Of a stretch of 64,000 nt of DNA, positions 28,173-36,991 are shown in pieces. A program made the position numbers and the translations under genes. Location of the stretch: assembly GCA_030447275.1 (NCBI GenBank), contig JAUJPF010000003.1:62001-126000 (forward strand). The letters run 5' to 3'. Numbering within the stretch: position 1 is the stretch's first letter; each line of letters begins with the position of its first letter. This DNA comes from Solirubrobacteraceae bacterium (GTDB lineage: Bacteria; Actinomycetota; Thermoleophilia; Solirubrobacterales; Solirubrobacteraceae). The notes below the pieces were generated by a model. The model saw only the letters and a list, made by a program, of their open reading frames with translations. It made no database searches and was not told the origin of the DNA.

Positions 28173-28193
28173 CGCGGGGCCGGATGCCCCGCG
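28173..28193. promoter_or_regulatory. Hairpin between rarA and the peptidase gene
   Basis: CGCGGGGC and GCCCCGCG form an eight-base stem around CGGAT. The sequence GGCCGGATGCC of this hairpin also occurs as a direct repeat starting at 28150. It lies just upstream of the peptidase -10 element, in the divergent control region. Confidence 0.35.
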
Positions 28194-28197
28194 GAGG

Positions 28198-28203
28198 TAA
28201 CCT
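28198..28203 (+). promoter_or_regulatory. -10 element of a leaderless promoter (M20 peptidase)
   Basis: TAACCT, eight bases before the GTG start at 28212; it supports that start. Confidence 0.4.
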
Positions 28204-28211
28204 GATGGGCC

Positions 28212-29504
28212 GTGGACGCCACCCGGCTCCTTCAGCACCTCATCCGCGTGAACACGGTCAACCCGCCGGGGAACGAGCGCCCTGCGCAGGAGCTGCTGGC
28301 CGGCGTCCTCACCGGCGCGGGGTTCGAGGTCGAGATGGACGGGCGCACCGAGGAGCGCCTGAACCTCGTTGCGACGCTGCGCGCGGCGACGGCGACGGCG
28401 ACGGCCCGACGCTCGGGCTGCTCTCGCACGTCGACACCGTCCTCGCGACGCCCGAGGAGTGGCGGCACGACCCATGGTCGGGCGACCTCGACGAGGACGG
28501 CTTGGTGTGGGGCCGCGGCGCGCTCGACATGAAGTCGCAGACGGCGGCCGAGGTTGCGGCCGCGGTCGGCCTCCGCGCAGAGCGGGTGGCGGCCGAAGGG
28601 GACGCTGAAGGTCATCTCGGTCGTCGACGAGGAGACGGGTGGGGCCGAGGGCGCGCGGTGGCTGTGCGACAACCGGCCGGAGCTCGCGCACGCGGACTTC
28701 CTCCTCAACGAGGGCGGCGGCGCGGTGTTCCCGTTCGACGGGCGCCGCGTCTACGACGTCGGCATCGCCGAGAAGGGCGTCTTCCGCTTCCGGCTGATCG
28801 CCGAGGGCGTCGCCGGCCACGCCTCGATGCCGAAGATCGGCGACAACGCGCTGCTGAAGCTGGCGCCGCTCCTCCAGGCGATGATCGCCAGCCCGCTTAT
28901 GCGACCTGACAGCAGGGCCGCGGGCGATGCTCGAGGGCCTCGGCGTCGGCCCCGTCGACGGCGATCCGACCCGCCGCGTTCGCCCGCCTCACCGACAAGG
29001 AGCCGCAGCTCGCGATAAAGCTCGAGCCGATGCTCGGCGTCACGCTGGCGCCGACCCGCGCCCACGCGTCGGACAAGATCAACGTGCTGCCGTCGCGCGC
29101 GTGATCGACGTCGATCGCCGCGTCCCGCCGGGGCTCGGCCAGGACGTCGCGCTGCGCCGCATCGAAGAGGTCCTGGGCCCGGGCGACTACCGGATCGAGT
29201 TCCGCGAGCAGGTCGTCGGCAACGCGTCGCCCGTCGAGTCGCCGCTGATGGACGTCATCCGCGCGTGGGTCGGCGAGCGCGAGCCGAGGCGACGGTCGTC
29301 GAGCATCCTGCCGGGCTACACCGACTCGCGCACCTGGCGCGACGTGTTCGGAGACTGCGTCGCCTACGGCTTCTTCCCGCACGCGCACATGACGAGCCAC
29401 GAGACGCGCCGCTCGTCCACAGCGCCGACGAGCGCATCGACGTCCGCGACCTCGAGCTCGCCACCGAGTTCTTCGACTACGCCGCACGGAGGATCCTTGG
29501 CTGA
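28212..29504 (+). pseudogene. M20 metallopeptidase (ArgE/DapE/CPG2 type), at least six frameshifts
   Basis: Zinc peptidase/deacylase of family M20. Pieces in order, in changing frames: [27 protein letters not shown] with metal His and Asp; WGRGALDMKSQ with bridging Asp; VISVVDEETGG with the catalytic Glu pair; FLLNEGGGAVFPFDGR; GHASMPKIGDNALLKL (dimerisation domain); SDKINVLPSRA; VDRRVPPGLG; FFPHAHMTSHE with a final metal ligand; and ADERIDVRDLELATEFF. Frame changes near 28390, 28590, 28910, 28975, 29097, 29300 (a compensating pair) and 29410. The density is the highest in the window. It is either a locus of poor sequence or a decaying gene; all motifs are conserved, which favours the former. 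Confidence 0.75.
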
Positions 29505-30289
29505 CGACAAGCTCCGCCTCGGCGGCATGGCGCTGCGCAACGGGCTGCTCGTCCACGGGCCGTCGCACTGGGCCGCTGCGGTCCGGCGCCGCGACGGCAT
29601 CGATCGGCGTCGCCTCCGGCCCAAGCCCCGCTTCACGCGCCTCGACGGCGTGCCGGGCTGCGCGGGGTGGCGCGGCTCGGCGAGGCGGTCGCCGTCATCC
29701 CGCTCGTCAAGCGCAACCTCCCCGAGGCCGAGCTGCCGTTCCAGCAGGCGTCGGTCGCCGCGGCCGCGACGGCGCGGCGCGGCGCCGCGCTGCTGCGCCG
29801 CCGGTCGCGCGGGTCGGTGGGCGGCGAGGCCGGCGCCGCGGTGATCTCGCTGCTGCCGTCGCTCGTCGCGCTGCGCGGCGGCGAGCTGGCCGCCTACCAC
29901 GGGCCGAGCACAAGACGATCGGCGCATACGAGGACGGCACCGAGGACCACGTGAAGGAGCACGACCGCTGCGGCTCGCACCTCATGGCGCCGCTCGTCGC
30001 GTCGAACCTCGCCGGCGTCGCGCTGCTCAAGAGCGTGGCCGAGAAGCCCAGCCCGCTGGCCACCGGCGCGGTCGCGGTCGCGTCGATCGGCGTCGCCGTC
30101 GAGGTCTTCGCGTGGACCGAGCGCCACGGCGACACGGCCGCTGCGCGCGCGCTGCGCAAGCCCGGCTACGAGCTCCAGCGCGTGATCGGCACGCGCGAGC
30201 CGACGGCCGCGCAGCTCGAGGTCGGCCGCGCCGCCCTCGACGAGATCCTGCGCGCCGAGGGCGCCTCCCGGCCGTCCGCGGCGGTCTGA
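29497..30289 (+). CDS. DUF1385 (YqhQ-like) membrane protein (frameshifted)
   Basis: Family signature pieces: LRLGGMALRNGLLVHGPSHWAAAVR at the N-terminus and, after the breaks, H-K-T-I-G-A-Y-E-D-G-T-E-D-H-V with H-D-R-C-G-S, the conserved DUF1385 block. YqhQ of Bacillus is a membrane protein of unknown function. Frame changes near 29648 and 29902, and probably a compensating pair near 29605. TTG is chosen as start because GGAGG lies five bases upstream; it overlaps the peptidase stop. The C-terminal half has a hydrophobic stretch (PLATGAVAVASIGVAVEVFAW, about 30055-30117). Confidence 0.72.
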
Positions 30290-30326
30290 GCTTCAGTCCC
30301 GCGCCCCGGCTGCCGACCAAGGGGAC

Positions 30327-31829
30327 GTGCAGTGGCTTCAGACCTGGGCGTACGACTGGCAGGCGGTCTTCGCGATCGCGTTCATGTTCGTGTTCGCCGG
30401 GTTCTTCTGGCGGATGGTCAAGATGATGCCGAAGACCAAGCCGCAGCAGATCAAGCCGGACGTCAAGCACGCGATCGGCTGGGGCGAGATCGCCGGCGCC
30501 GACCACGCCAAGGCGGAGCTCCAGGAGGTCGTCCAGTTCCTCAAGGACCCGAAGGCCTTCACGCGGCTGGGCGCCAAGGCGCCGAAGGGCGTCCTCCTGC
30601 ACGGCCCGCCCGGCACCGGCAAGACGCTGCTGGCCAAGGCCGTCGCGCACGAGTCGGGCGCCGAGTTCTTCGCGCAGTCGGCCTCGTCGTTCGTCGAGAT
30701 GTTCGCCGGCCTCGGCGCCGCGCGCATCCGGCGCCTGTTCCGCGAGGCGCGCAAGCACGCGCCGGCGATCATCTTCATCGACGAGCTCGACGCCGTCGGC
30801 GGGCGCCGCGGCTCGGACTTCTCGGGCGAGCGCGAGCAGACGCTCAACCAGCTGCTCGTCGAGATGGACGGCTTCAACTCGACCGGCGACATCGTCGTCA
30901 TGGCGGCCTCGAACCTGCTCGAGAAGCTCGACCCGGCGCTGCTGCGCCCCGGCCGCTTCGACCGCCAGGTCTTCGTCTCGCCGCCCGACGTCGGCGGCCG
31001 CAGGGAGATCCTCGACGTCCACACGCGCAACAAGCCGCTGCGCGACGTCGACCTCGACCTGATCGCCCGCCAGACGAGCGGCCTGACCGGCGCCGACCTC
31101 GCCAACCTCGCCAACGAGGCCGCGATCCGCTGCGCGCGCCGCAACGGCGTCGCGCTCGTCCAGAACGACTTCGAGGAGGCGATCGAGCGCGTCGTCGCCG
31201 GCGTCGAGTCCTCCCGCGCGCTCACCGAGCACGAGAAGCGCATCGTGGCCTGGCACGAGGCCGGCCACGCGCTGTGCGGCGAGCTGCTGCCCGGCGTCGA
31301 CAAGCCGCACAAGATCTCGATCGTCCCGCGCGGCTCCGCGCTCGGCTTCGCGATGAGCCTCCCCGAGGAGGACCGCTACCTGAAGACGCGCGAGGACCTC
31401 ATCGACTACATGACGGTCTGCCTCGGCGGCCGCGTCGCCGAGCAGCTCGTGTTCGGCGCGGTCACCACCGGCGCGTCCAACGACCTCCAGAAGGTCGCGG
31501 AGATCACCCACGCGATGGTCCACCAGTACGCGATGGCCGCATCCGCCGCGGGCCAGCGCGCGCTGATCGACCCGCACGGCTCCTCCGAGATCAGCCGCCG
31601 CATCCACGACGAGGAGCAGCGCGAGCTCGCCTACGAGGCCGAGAGCGCCGCGCGCGAGCTGTTGACCCGGTACCGGTCGAAGCTCGACGAGCTGGCGACG
31701 ACGCTGCTCGAGCACGAGGTCCTCGACCGTGCCGACCTCGACCGCATCCTCGCCGACGTGCCGCGCGTCGAGCGCAGCCCCACGGTCGCGCTGCGCGTCG
31801 CGGCGACCGACCCGGGCGACCAGCTCTAG
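30327..31829 (+). CDS. ftsH: FtsH-like AAA+ zinc metalloprotease with minimal N-terminus
   Basis: 500 residues (classical FtsH is 610-650). One membrane helix (AVFAIAFMFVFAGFFW, residues 13-28) replaces the usual two helices with an outer domain. AAA module: Walker A GPPGTGKT (93-100), FVEMFAGLGAARIRRLF, Walker B IIFIDELDAVG, SRH region LLRPGRFDRQVFV. Peptidase: HEAGH (His310, Glu311, His314) and the third zinc ligand in TGASNDLQKVAE. Degrades membrane and regulatory proteins. GTG start. It may be a second, specialised FtsH of the genome; the missing outer domain should alter substrate or partner contacts. Confidence 0.88.
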   Translation: MQWLQTWAYDWQAVFAIAFMFVFAGFFWRMVKMMPKTKPQQIKPDVKHAIGWGEIAGADHAKAELQEVVQFLKDPKAFTRLGAKAPKGVLLHGPPGTGKTLLAKAVAHESGAEFFAQSASSFVEMFAGLGAARIRRLFREARKHAPAIIFIDELDAVGGRRGSDFSGEREQTLNQLLVEMDGFNSTGDIVVMAASNLLEKLDPALLRPGRFDRQVFVSPPDVGGRREILDVHTRNKPLRDVDLDLIARQTSGLTGADLANLANEAAIRCARRNGVALVQNDFEEAIERVVAGVESSRALTEHEKRIVAWHEAGHALCGELLPGVDKPHKISIVPRGSALGFAMSLPEEDRYLKTREDLIDYMTVCLGGRVAEQLVFGAVTTGASNDLQKVAEITHAMVHQYAMAASAAGQRALIDPHGSSEISRRIHDEEQRELAYEAESAARELLTRYRSKLDELATTLLEHEVLDRADLDRILADVPRVERSPTVALRVAATDPGDQL

Positions 31830-31890
31830 CCGCCGGCGCCCACCCGGCGCCACCGATGCGAGGCGCGACCGGGACGGGGCGCCGACAGCG

Positions 31891-31896
31891 TATCCT
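31891..31896 (+). promoter_or_regulatory. -10 element before the epimerase gene
   Basis: TATCCT, ten bases before the ATG of the epimerase gene; little or no leader is expected. Confidence 0.35.
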
Positions 31897-31906
31897 CCGC
31901 CGCCGC

Positions 31907-32314
31907 ATGTTCGACCGCATCGACCACGTGGGGATCGCCGTCGAGGACCTCGACGCCGCGCTCGCCCTCTTCGAGGGCACGTTCGGCATGCCCGTCGCCC
32001 ACCGCGAGACCGTCGAGGAGCAGGGCGTCGAGGCCGCGCTGCTCGACGTCGGCGAGAACCACGTCGAGCTGCTGCGCCCGCTCGGCCCGGACACGCCGGT
32101 CGGCAGGTTCCTGGCCAAGCGCGGGCCGGGCATCCACCACGTCGCCTACCAGGTGACCGACGTCGAGGCCGCGCTCGCGCGCTGCCGCGAGGCCGGCCTG
32201 CGCCTGATCGACGAGGCGCCGCGCACCGGCATCCGCAACTCGCGCGTCGCCTTCCTGCACCCGTCGTCGTCCGGCGCCGTGCTCACCGAGATCGTCCAAC
32301 CCGCACACCACTGA
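31907..32314 (+). CDS. mce: Methylmalonyl-CoA epimerase
   Basis: 135 residues, vicinal-oxygen-chelate fold. Interconverts (R)- and (S)-methylmalonyl-CoA in propionate and odd-chain degradation. FDRIDHVGIAVEDLDAAL holds the first metal His; ENHVELLRPLGPDTPVGRFLAKRGPGIHHVAYQV has the Glu and second His; RTGIRNSRVAFLHPSSSGAVLTEIVQ has the final metal/catalytic Glu. Together with the acyl-CoA dehydrogenase at 43.7 kb and MaoC at 42.3 kb it points to acyl-CoA catabolism. Confidence 0.92.
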   Translation: MFDRIDHVGIAVEDLDAALALFEGTFGMPVAHRETVEEQGVEAALLDVGENHVELLRPLGPDTPVGRFLAKRGPGIHHVAYQVTDVEAALARCREAGLRLIDEAPRTGIRNSRVAFLHPSSSGAVLTEIVQPAHH

Positions 32315-32323
32315 GGAACGTCC

Positions 32324-32542
32324 ATGGCTTCGTCGTCGCGCCACATCTCGATCGGCTTCCAGGCCAGCATGCCCATCTCGCTCCGGGTCTCGCAGGAGCA
32401 CCTCGACGCGCTCCTCGGCGCGCTCGGCACCGAGGGCTGGCACGACGTCGAGGGCGACGACGGCACCGTGCGCCTCAACCTCGCGAACGTGCTCTGGGTC
32501 CGCGCGGAGCGCGAGGAGCACCGCGTCGGCTTCGGCGCCTGA
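32324..32542 (+). CDS. Conserved hypothetical protein, 72 residues
   Basis: Begins MASSSRHISIGFQASMPISL and continues with RVSQEHLDALLGALGTEGWHDVEGDDG and TVRLNLANVLWVRAEREEHRVGF. An alternating strand-helix-strand pattern suggests a small compact domain. No known motif. It starts nine bases after the epimerase stop and is probably in the same operon. Confidence 0.65.
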   Translation: MASSSRHISIGFQASMPISLRVSQEHLDALLGALGTEGWHDVEGDDGTVRLNLANVLWVRAEREEHRVGFGA

Positions 32543-32572
32543 GCGTTCAGCTCGCTACGACGTCGCGGCGGT

Positions 32573-33460
32573 TCACGGGACGACCACCTGAAGGCTGCCG
32601 GCGACGGTGAAGCGCGCGGGCCGCACGCGGAGGATCTCGCCGTCGACGTTGAAGCGCTTCGCCCCCTCGATCTCGATCGTGCGGCCGCGGACGTGCTGGA
32701 CCGCGCGCTCGGCGACGAGCCGCTCGTTGCGCATCGCCCACCCCAGGCGGACGAGCGCCCTGCGCGAGGCCGCCGGCACGATCGCCACGTCGAGCCGCTC
32801 GTCGTGCTGGTCGACGCCGCCGGTGCCGCTGCCGCCACCGAACGCGCCGGTGGCGCCGACGACGACCTGCCACGCCCGCCCCGCGAACGCGACCTCGCCG
32901 TCGCTGCGGACGGTCACGCGCAGCGGCCGGCCGGTGACGCCGGCGCGCACCGCGCCCACCGCGTAGGCGAGCCGGCCGATGCGCGGCTTCAGCGGGCGGG
33001 CGTTGCGCGCGGCGAGCACCGACAGCCCCGCGCTCGCGGCGTTGACGAACGGGCGCTCGTCGCCGGCCACCGCCAGCTCGATCGTCCGCGTGCGCGCTCC
33101 GCCGTCGGCGGCCAGGCGGGTCGCCTCGGCGACGTCGAGCGGCACGTCGAGGAAGCGCGCGAGGTCGTTGGCGGTGCCGGCGGGGACGACGGCCAGCGGC
33201 ACGCCGGTGCGCACCGCGAGCAGCGCCGCCGAGCCGACCGACCCGTCGCCTCCCGCGACCGCGACGCGGGCGATGCCGGCCTCGCGCAGCCGCGCCGCCT
33301 CGCGCTCGATCCGCTCGGGATCGACGGCCTCGGGGCCGTCGCACAGCGCCTCCACCGCGATGAAGTCCACCTCGACCCCCGCGTCCGCCAGCAGCGCCCG
33401 CACCTGGGCCACGCGGTCCTCCGACCCGCTGCGGGAGTTGGCGACGAGGGCGAGCCGCAT
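32573..33460 (-). CDS. Diacylglycerol kinase-family lipid kinase
   Basis: 295 residues. Catalytic DAGK domain: LVANSRSGS at the N-terminus, VAVAGGDGSVGSAALLA (usual GGDGT nucleotide loop) and VPAGTANDLARFLDVPLDVAEA (usual P-x-G-T-x-N-D-x-A). The C-terminal beta-sandwich (FVNAASAGLS... KRFNVDGEILRVRPARF) has the conserved DGE. The family phosphorylates diacylglycerol or related lipids; the PAP2 phosphatase gene starts 30 bases away on the other strand, so a lipid phosphate kinase/phosphatase pair is plausible. Confidence 0.88.
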   Translation of the reverse strand: MRLALVANSRSGSEDRVAQVRALLADAGVEVDFIAVEALCDGPEAVDPERIEREAARLREAGIARVAVAGGDGSVGSAALLAVRTGVPLAVVPAGTANDLARFLDVPLDVAEATRLAADGGARTRTIELAVAGDERPFVNAASAGLSVLAARNARPLKPRIGRLAYAVGAVRAGVTGRPLRVTVRSDGEVAFAGRAWQVVVGATGAFGGGSGTGGVDQHDERLDVAIVPAASRRALVRLGWAMRNERLVAERAVQHVRGRTIEIEGAKRFNVDGEILRVRPARFTVAGSLQVVVP

Positions 33461-33477
33461 CGACGGCAGCTTGCTCC

Positions 33478-33483
33478 TATCGT
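33478..33483 (+). promoter_or_regulatory. -10 element of a leaderless promoter (PAP2-ychF)
   Basis: TATCGT, seven bases before the GTG start of the PAP2 gene. Confidence 0.42.
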
Positions 33484-33490
33484 CTCCGCC

Positions 33491-34003
33491 GTGCCCCTCC
33501 GCCCCGCCGGTGCGCGCGCCGCCGCCACGCGCGCCGACGTCGCCCTGTACCGCTTCGTCCGCCGCAACCGCCTGCCCCCGGTCCTCGACCGCGGCCTCCA
33601 CGCGCTCACCCGCAGCGGGGAGTACGCCGCCTGCTGGTACGCCGTCGGGCTCGCCGGCACCGTCCTCGACGCGCCGGGCCGGCCGCGCTGGCGGCGCGCG
33701 ATGGGCGCCATCTTCGCCACCCAGATGCTCAACAACGTCCTCAAGGCCGTCTTCCGGCGCAAGCGCCCCGCGCTCGCCGACCTGCCGGCGCTCGTCCCCG
33801 TCCCCACCTCGCTCAGCTTCCCGAGCGCCCACGCCTCGACCTCGTTCTGCGCCGCCCGCGGATTCGCGGCCGTCACGCCAGTCCCACTCGGCCCAGTCGC
33901 CGCCACCATCGCCTTCTCGCGGGTGTACTTCGGCGTGCACTACCCGTCCGACGTCCTCGTCGGGGCCGCGGTCGGCACCCTCGTGGCGGGAGCGGCGCGA
34001 TGA
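33491..34003 (+). CDS. PAP2-family membrane phosphatase
   Basis: 170 residues with four or so membrane helices. The three phosphatase motifs are intact: KAVFRRKRP (K-x6-RP), FPSAHAS (PSGH type), and SRVYFGVHYPSD (SR-x5-H-x3-D). Such enzymes remove phosphate from lipid phosphates such as phosphatidate or undecaprenyl pyrophosphate on the outer face of the membrane. GTG start after a TATCGT element. Its stop overlaps the ychF start (ATGA), so the two are co-translated. Confidence 0.87.
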   Translation: MPLRPAGARAAATRADVALYRFVRRNRLPPVLDRGLHALTRSGEYAACWYAVGLAGTVLDAPGRPRWRRAMGAIFATQMLNNVLKAVFRRKRPALADLPALVPVPTSLSFPSAHASTSFCAARGFAAVTPVPLGPVAATIAFSRVYFGVHYPSDVLVGAAVGTLVAGAAR

Positions 34004-35070
34004 AGGTGGGCATCGTCGGGATGCCGAACGCCGGCAAGTCGTCGCTGTTCAACGCGCTGACGAAGTCCGGCGCGGAGGCGGCGAACTACCCGTTCACGAC
34101 GATCGAGCCGAACGTGGCCATCGTGCCGGTGCGCGACGAGCGCCTCGACGCGGTGGCCCGGGTCGTCGGCTCGTCGGCGGTCGTCCCCGACACGATCGCC
34201 TTCCACGACATCGCCGGACTCGTCCGCGGAGCGCACGAAGGCGAGGGCCTCGGCAACCAGTTCCTCGCCAACATCCGCGAGACCGACGCGATCGTCCACG
34301 TCGTTCGCGCTCACACCGATGAGAACGTGATCCACCCCGAGGGGTTGGTCGATCCGCTGCGCGACGTCGAGACGATCGAGACCGAGCTGATCTACGCCGA
34401 CCTCGAGCAGGCCGAGCGCCGCCACCAGCGGGTGGTGCGCACGGCGCGCTCGGGCGACAAGGCGGCGGTGGCCGAGGAGGCGTGGCTCCGGCAGGTGATC
34501 GAGGCGCTGCACGCGGGCCGTCCGGCGCGCACCGTCCCGCGCCCGCCGGAGCTCGCCGAGACGCTGTTCGCCCTCACCGCCAAGCCGGTGCTCTTCGTCG
34601 CCAACGTGAGCGAGGACGACGACACGGTGCCAGAGGGCATCGCGCGCCACGCCGAGGCGCAGGGCGCCGGAGCGGTGGCGGTGTCGGCGCGCATCGAGGC
34701 CGAGCTGTCGGAGCTCGACGACGAGGAGGCCGCCGCGATGCGCGAGGACCTCGGCGCGGCCGAGAGCGGACTCGCCCGCGTCGTGCGCGGCGCCTTCGAG
34801 CTGCTCGGCCTGATCGCGTTCTTCACCGCCGGCGAGGCGAAGCCCGCGCAGTCCTGGCACCTGCGCGACGGGCTGAGCGCCTGGCACGCGGCGGGCGCGA
34901 TCCACTCAGACATCCAGAAGGGCTTCGTCCGCGCCGAGGTCATCGGGTGGGAGGCGCTGGTCGAGGCGGGCGGCTACGCCGGCGCGCGCGACAGGGGCGT
35001 CCTGCGCCTCGAGGGCCGCGACTACGCGATGCGCGACGGCGACGTCATCACCGTCAAGTTCACGCCGTAG
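34000..35070 (+). CDS. ychF: Redox-regulated ribosome-binding GTPase/ATPase YchF
   Basis: 356 residues, full length for the family. G1 GMPNAGKSSLFNAL, G2 region NYPFTTIEPN, G3 DIAGLVRGAHEGEGLGNQFL, the position of G4 reads NVSED (the NxxE that gives ATP preference in YchF/OLA1), coiled-coil arm around residues 130-190, and C-terminal TGS-like domain with FFTAGEAKPAQSWHLRDG, IHSDIQKGFVRAEVI and VRLEGRDY-type end. Universally conserved; binds ribosomes. Co-transcribed with the PAP2 gene. Confidence 0.95.
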   Translation: MKVGIVGMPNAGKSSLFNALTKSGAEAANYPFTTIEPNVAIVPVRDERLDAVARVVGSSAVVPDTIAFHDIAGLVRGAHEGEGLGNQFLANIRETDAIVHVVRAHTDENVIHPEGLVDPLRDVETIETELIYADLEQAERRHQRVVRTARSGDKAAVAEEAWLRQVIEALHAGRPARTVPRPPELAETLFALTAKPVLFVANVSEDDDTVPEGIARHAEAQGAGAVAVSARIEAELSELDDEEAAAMREDLGAAESGLARVVRGAFELLGLIAFFTAGEAKPAQSWHLRDGLSAWHAAGAIHSDIQKGFVRAEVIGWEALVEAGGYAGARDRGVLRLEGRDYAMRDGDVITVKFTP

Positions 35071-35074
35071 GCAG

Positions 35075-35103
35075 TTGTCGTCGCGCGCCGAGTGGTTTAG
35101 CGT
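35075..35103 (+). promoter_or_regulatory. Promoter of the LVIVD secreted protein
   Basis: TTGTCG (35075-35080), 17-base spacer, TAGCGT (35098-35103). The leader to the ATG is ~36 bases with a G-rich ribosome site (GGGGGGC). Confidence 0.5.
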
Positions 35104-35139
35104 CCGCCGCGTAAACGGGTGCCAAGACAGGGGGGCACT

Positions 35140-36942
35140 ATGAGTAGGACATTGCGCGCGGCGGGGGTCGCGCTGTTCGCGGTCGCGCTGCTCGCGCTCC
35201 CGGCGGTCGCCGGAGCGCACGGCGACGGCGACGGGATCGCGGACTTCGAGCACTTCGGGCCGGACGGCAACACGCCGTACGGGTCGTCGCACGGGAACGC
35301 CGACCTGGCGAGTCCCAACATGTTCCACACCGCCAACCGGACCAATCCGCTGGTGACGAACTCCGATCTCGCGTTCTGGAAGGAGGGCGCCGTCCGCGGG
35401 CCGCATCAGGAGCTGGCCGCGGCGGCCAACTACAACGGCTTCCGGCTGTTCGACATCAAGGATCCCGACAACCCGATCCTCGTGACCGACTTCCGCTGCC
35501 GCGGGCCGCAGAACGACGTCTCGTTCTACCGCGCCGAGGACCGCCTGCTGCTCATCCAGTCGGTCGACCGCCCGCAGACGACGCCGGAGTGCGTCACGAG
35601 CGCCGACACGCCCTTGTCGACCGGGGTGCCGGCGTGTGAGCCGACGCCCGAGATCCCGGCCCCGGAGTGCCCGTCGGCGGCGCGGAGGCTGTTCCAGCCG
35701 GGGTTCGAGGGCCTGCGGATCTTCGACGTGACGCGCCCGGAGACACCGGTGCAGATCGCGAACGTCCCGACGTCCTGCGGCTCGCACACCCACACCACGA
35801 TCCGCGACCAGAACGATCATCGCGCGATCGTCTACGTCTCGTCGTATCCGACCGGGGCGAGCCCGACGCCGAAGGGATCCGACTTCGGCGGGCCGCGCTG
35901 CACGATCCCGCACGCTCGGATCTCGATCGTCGAGATCCCGGACAAGGCGCCGCAGAACGCGCGCGTGCTCAAGGAGCAGTTCCTCGACGGCGACACCCTG
36001 CCGTTCCGCGGCACGATCGGGTCCGGCGGAACCGGCGCGATCGGCTGTCACGACATCACCGCCTACTACGAGGACCAGAAGCAGGAGCCCGCGGGCGTCC
36101 AGGCGAGCGAGGCCCGGCAGAATCCCCGGCGGGTCGCCGGTGCCGCGTGCCTCGAGGAGGGGCAGATCTGGGACGTCACCCGGCCTGAGGATCCGACGAC
36201 CGTCGGTCCGCGGCACACGCACATCCGCAACGGGTTCATCTCGGGCGGCGGGCTGTTCCACACCGCGTCGTTCACGTGGGACGGCGAGATCCTGCTGTTC
36301 ACCGACGAGTGGCAGGGCGGCGGCGCCCACGGCTGCGACGGCCCGCAGGACACCCGCGGCAACGTCTGGTTCTACAAGAACGTGCCGCCGGGGACGCCGA
36401 CGGCTCCGCTCTTCGGCCGCTTCATCATCCCGCGGCCGCAGCCGGCGCAGGAGGTGTGCACGATGCACAACGGCAACGTCATCCCGACCGAGGAGGGCTA
36501 CTTCGGCGTGTCGTCGGCGTACGAGGGCGGCACGTCCGTCTTCGACTTCACCGGCGTCGAGGACAGCCCGCCGATCATGGACCCGCGGCCGGGCGACCCG
36601 GGCGATCCGGTGCCGCCGACGGTCGGCCGCGAGGTCGCGTTCTTCGACGCGCAGGGCGTCGACGGGCGCGGCCGTGACGACGTGTGGTCGTCGTACTGGT
36701 ACAACGACCGCATCTTCGCCAACGGCGGTCTCGGCCGCCCGCACAATCCCGGCGGGCGCGGGTTCGACGTCTACAAGCTGCTGACGAAGGGCGGCAAGCT
36801 GCTGACTCCGTCGGGAGCGGCGACGTTCGGGCCGGGCGACGACGAGGACGACCCGCGGGCGCAGGAGTTCAGGGCGCGCAAGCAGCCGTACTCCAACCCG
36901 CAGACGCAGGACACGCACCTGAAGGTCCCGGTCACGCCGTAG
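35140..36942 (+). CDS. Secreted LVIVD-repeat protein
   Basis: 600 residues. A signal peptide (LRAAGVALFAVALLALPAVAGA) is followed by repeats of the LVIVD type: GFRLFDIKDPDNPILVTDF, GLRIFDVTRPETPVQIANV, ISIVEIPDKAP, GQIWDVTRPEDPTTVGP and TSVFDFTG, which in the family build a beta-propeller. It is rich in His/Cys pairs between blades (SCGSHTHTTIRD, GCHDITAYYE, RHTHIRNG, CTMHNGN), suggesting bound metal or disulfides. Exported; function unknown. It has its own promoter and a strong terminator shared with the convergent glycosidase gene. Confidence 0.85.
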   Translation: MSRTLRAAGVALFAVALLALPAVAGAHGDGDGIADFEHFGPDGNTPYGSSHGNADLASPNMFHTANRTNPLVTNSDLAFWKEGAVRGPHQELAAAANYNGFRLFDIKDPDNPILVTDFRCRGPQNDVSFYRAEDRLLLIQSVDRPQTTPECVTSADTPLSTGVPACEPTPEIPAPECPSAARRLFQPGFEGLRIFDVTRPETPVQIANVPTSCGSHTHTTIRDQNDHRAIVYVSSYPTGASPTPKGSDFGGPRCTIPHARISIVEIPDKAPQNARVLKEQFLDGDTLPFRGTIGSGGTGAIGCHDITAYYEDQKQEPAGVQASEARQNPRRVAGAACLEEGQIWDVTRPEDPTTVGPRHTHIRNGFISGGGLFHTASFTWDGEILLFTDEWQGGGAHGCDGPQDTRGNVWFYKNVPPGTPTAPLFGRFIIPRPQPAQEVCTMHNGNVIPTEEGYFGVSSAYEGGTSVFDFTGVEDSPPIMDPRPGDPGDPVPPTVGREVAFFDAQGVDGRGRDDVWSSYWYNDRIFANGGLGRPHNPGGRGFDVYKLLTKGGKLLTPSGAATFGPGDDEDDPRAQEFRARKQPYSNPQTQDTHLKVPVTP

Positions 36943-36964
36943 CGACCGCGACTCGCGCCTGTGA

Positions 36965-36990
36965 CGGGGGGCGGCTTCTGCCGCCCCCCG
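36965..36990. terminator. Bidirectional terminator hairpin
   Basis: CGGGGGGCGGC, loop TTCT, GCCGCCCCCCG: an 11-base perfect stem between the convergent LVIVD and glycosidase genes. No T-run, as is common in high-GC actinobacteria. Confidence 0.7.
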
Positions 36991-36991
36991 G

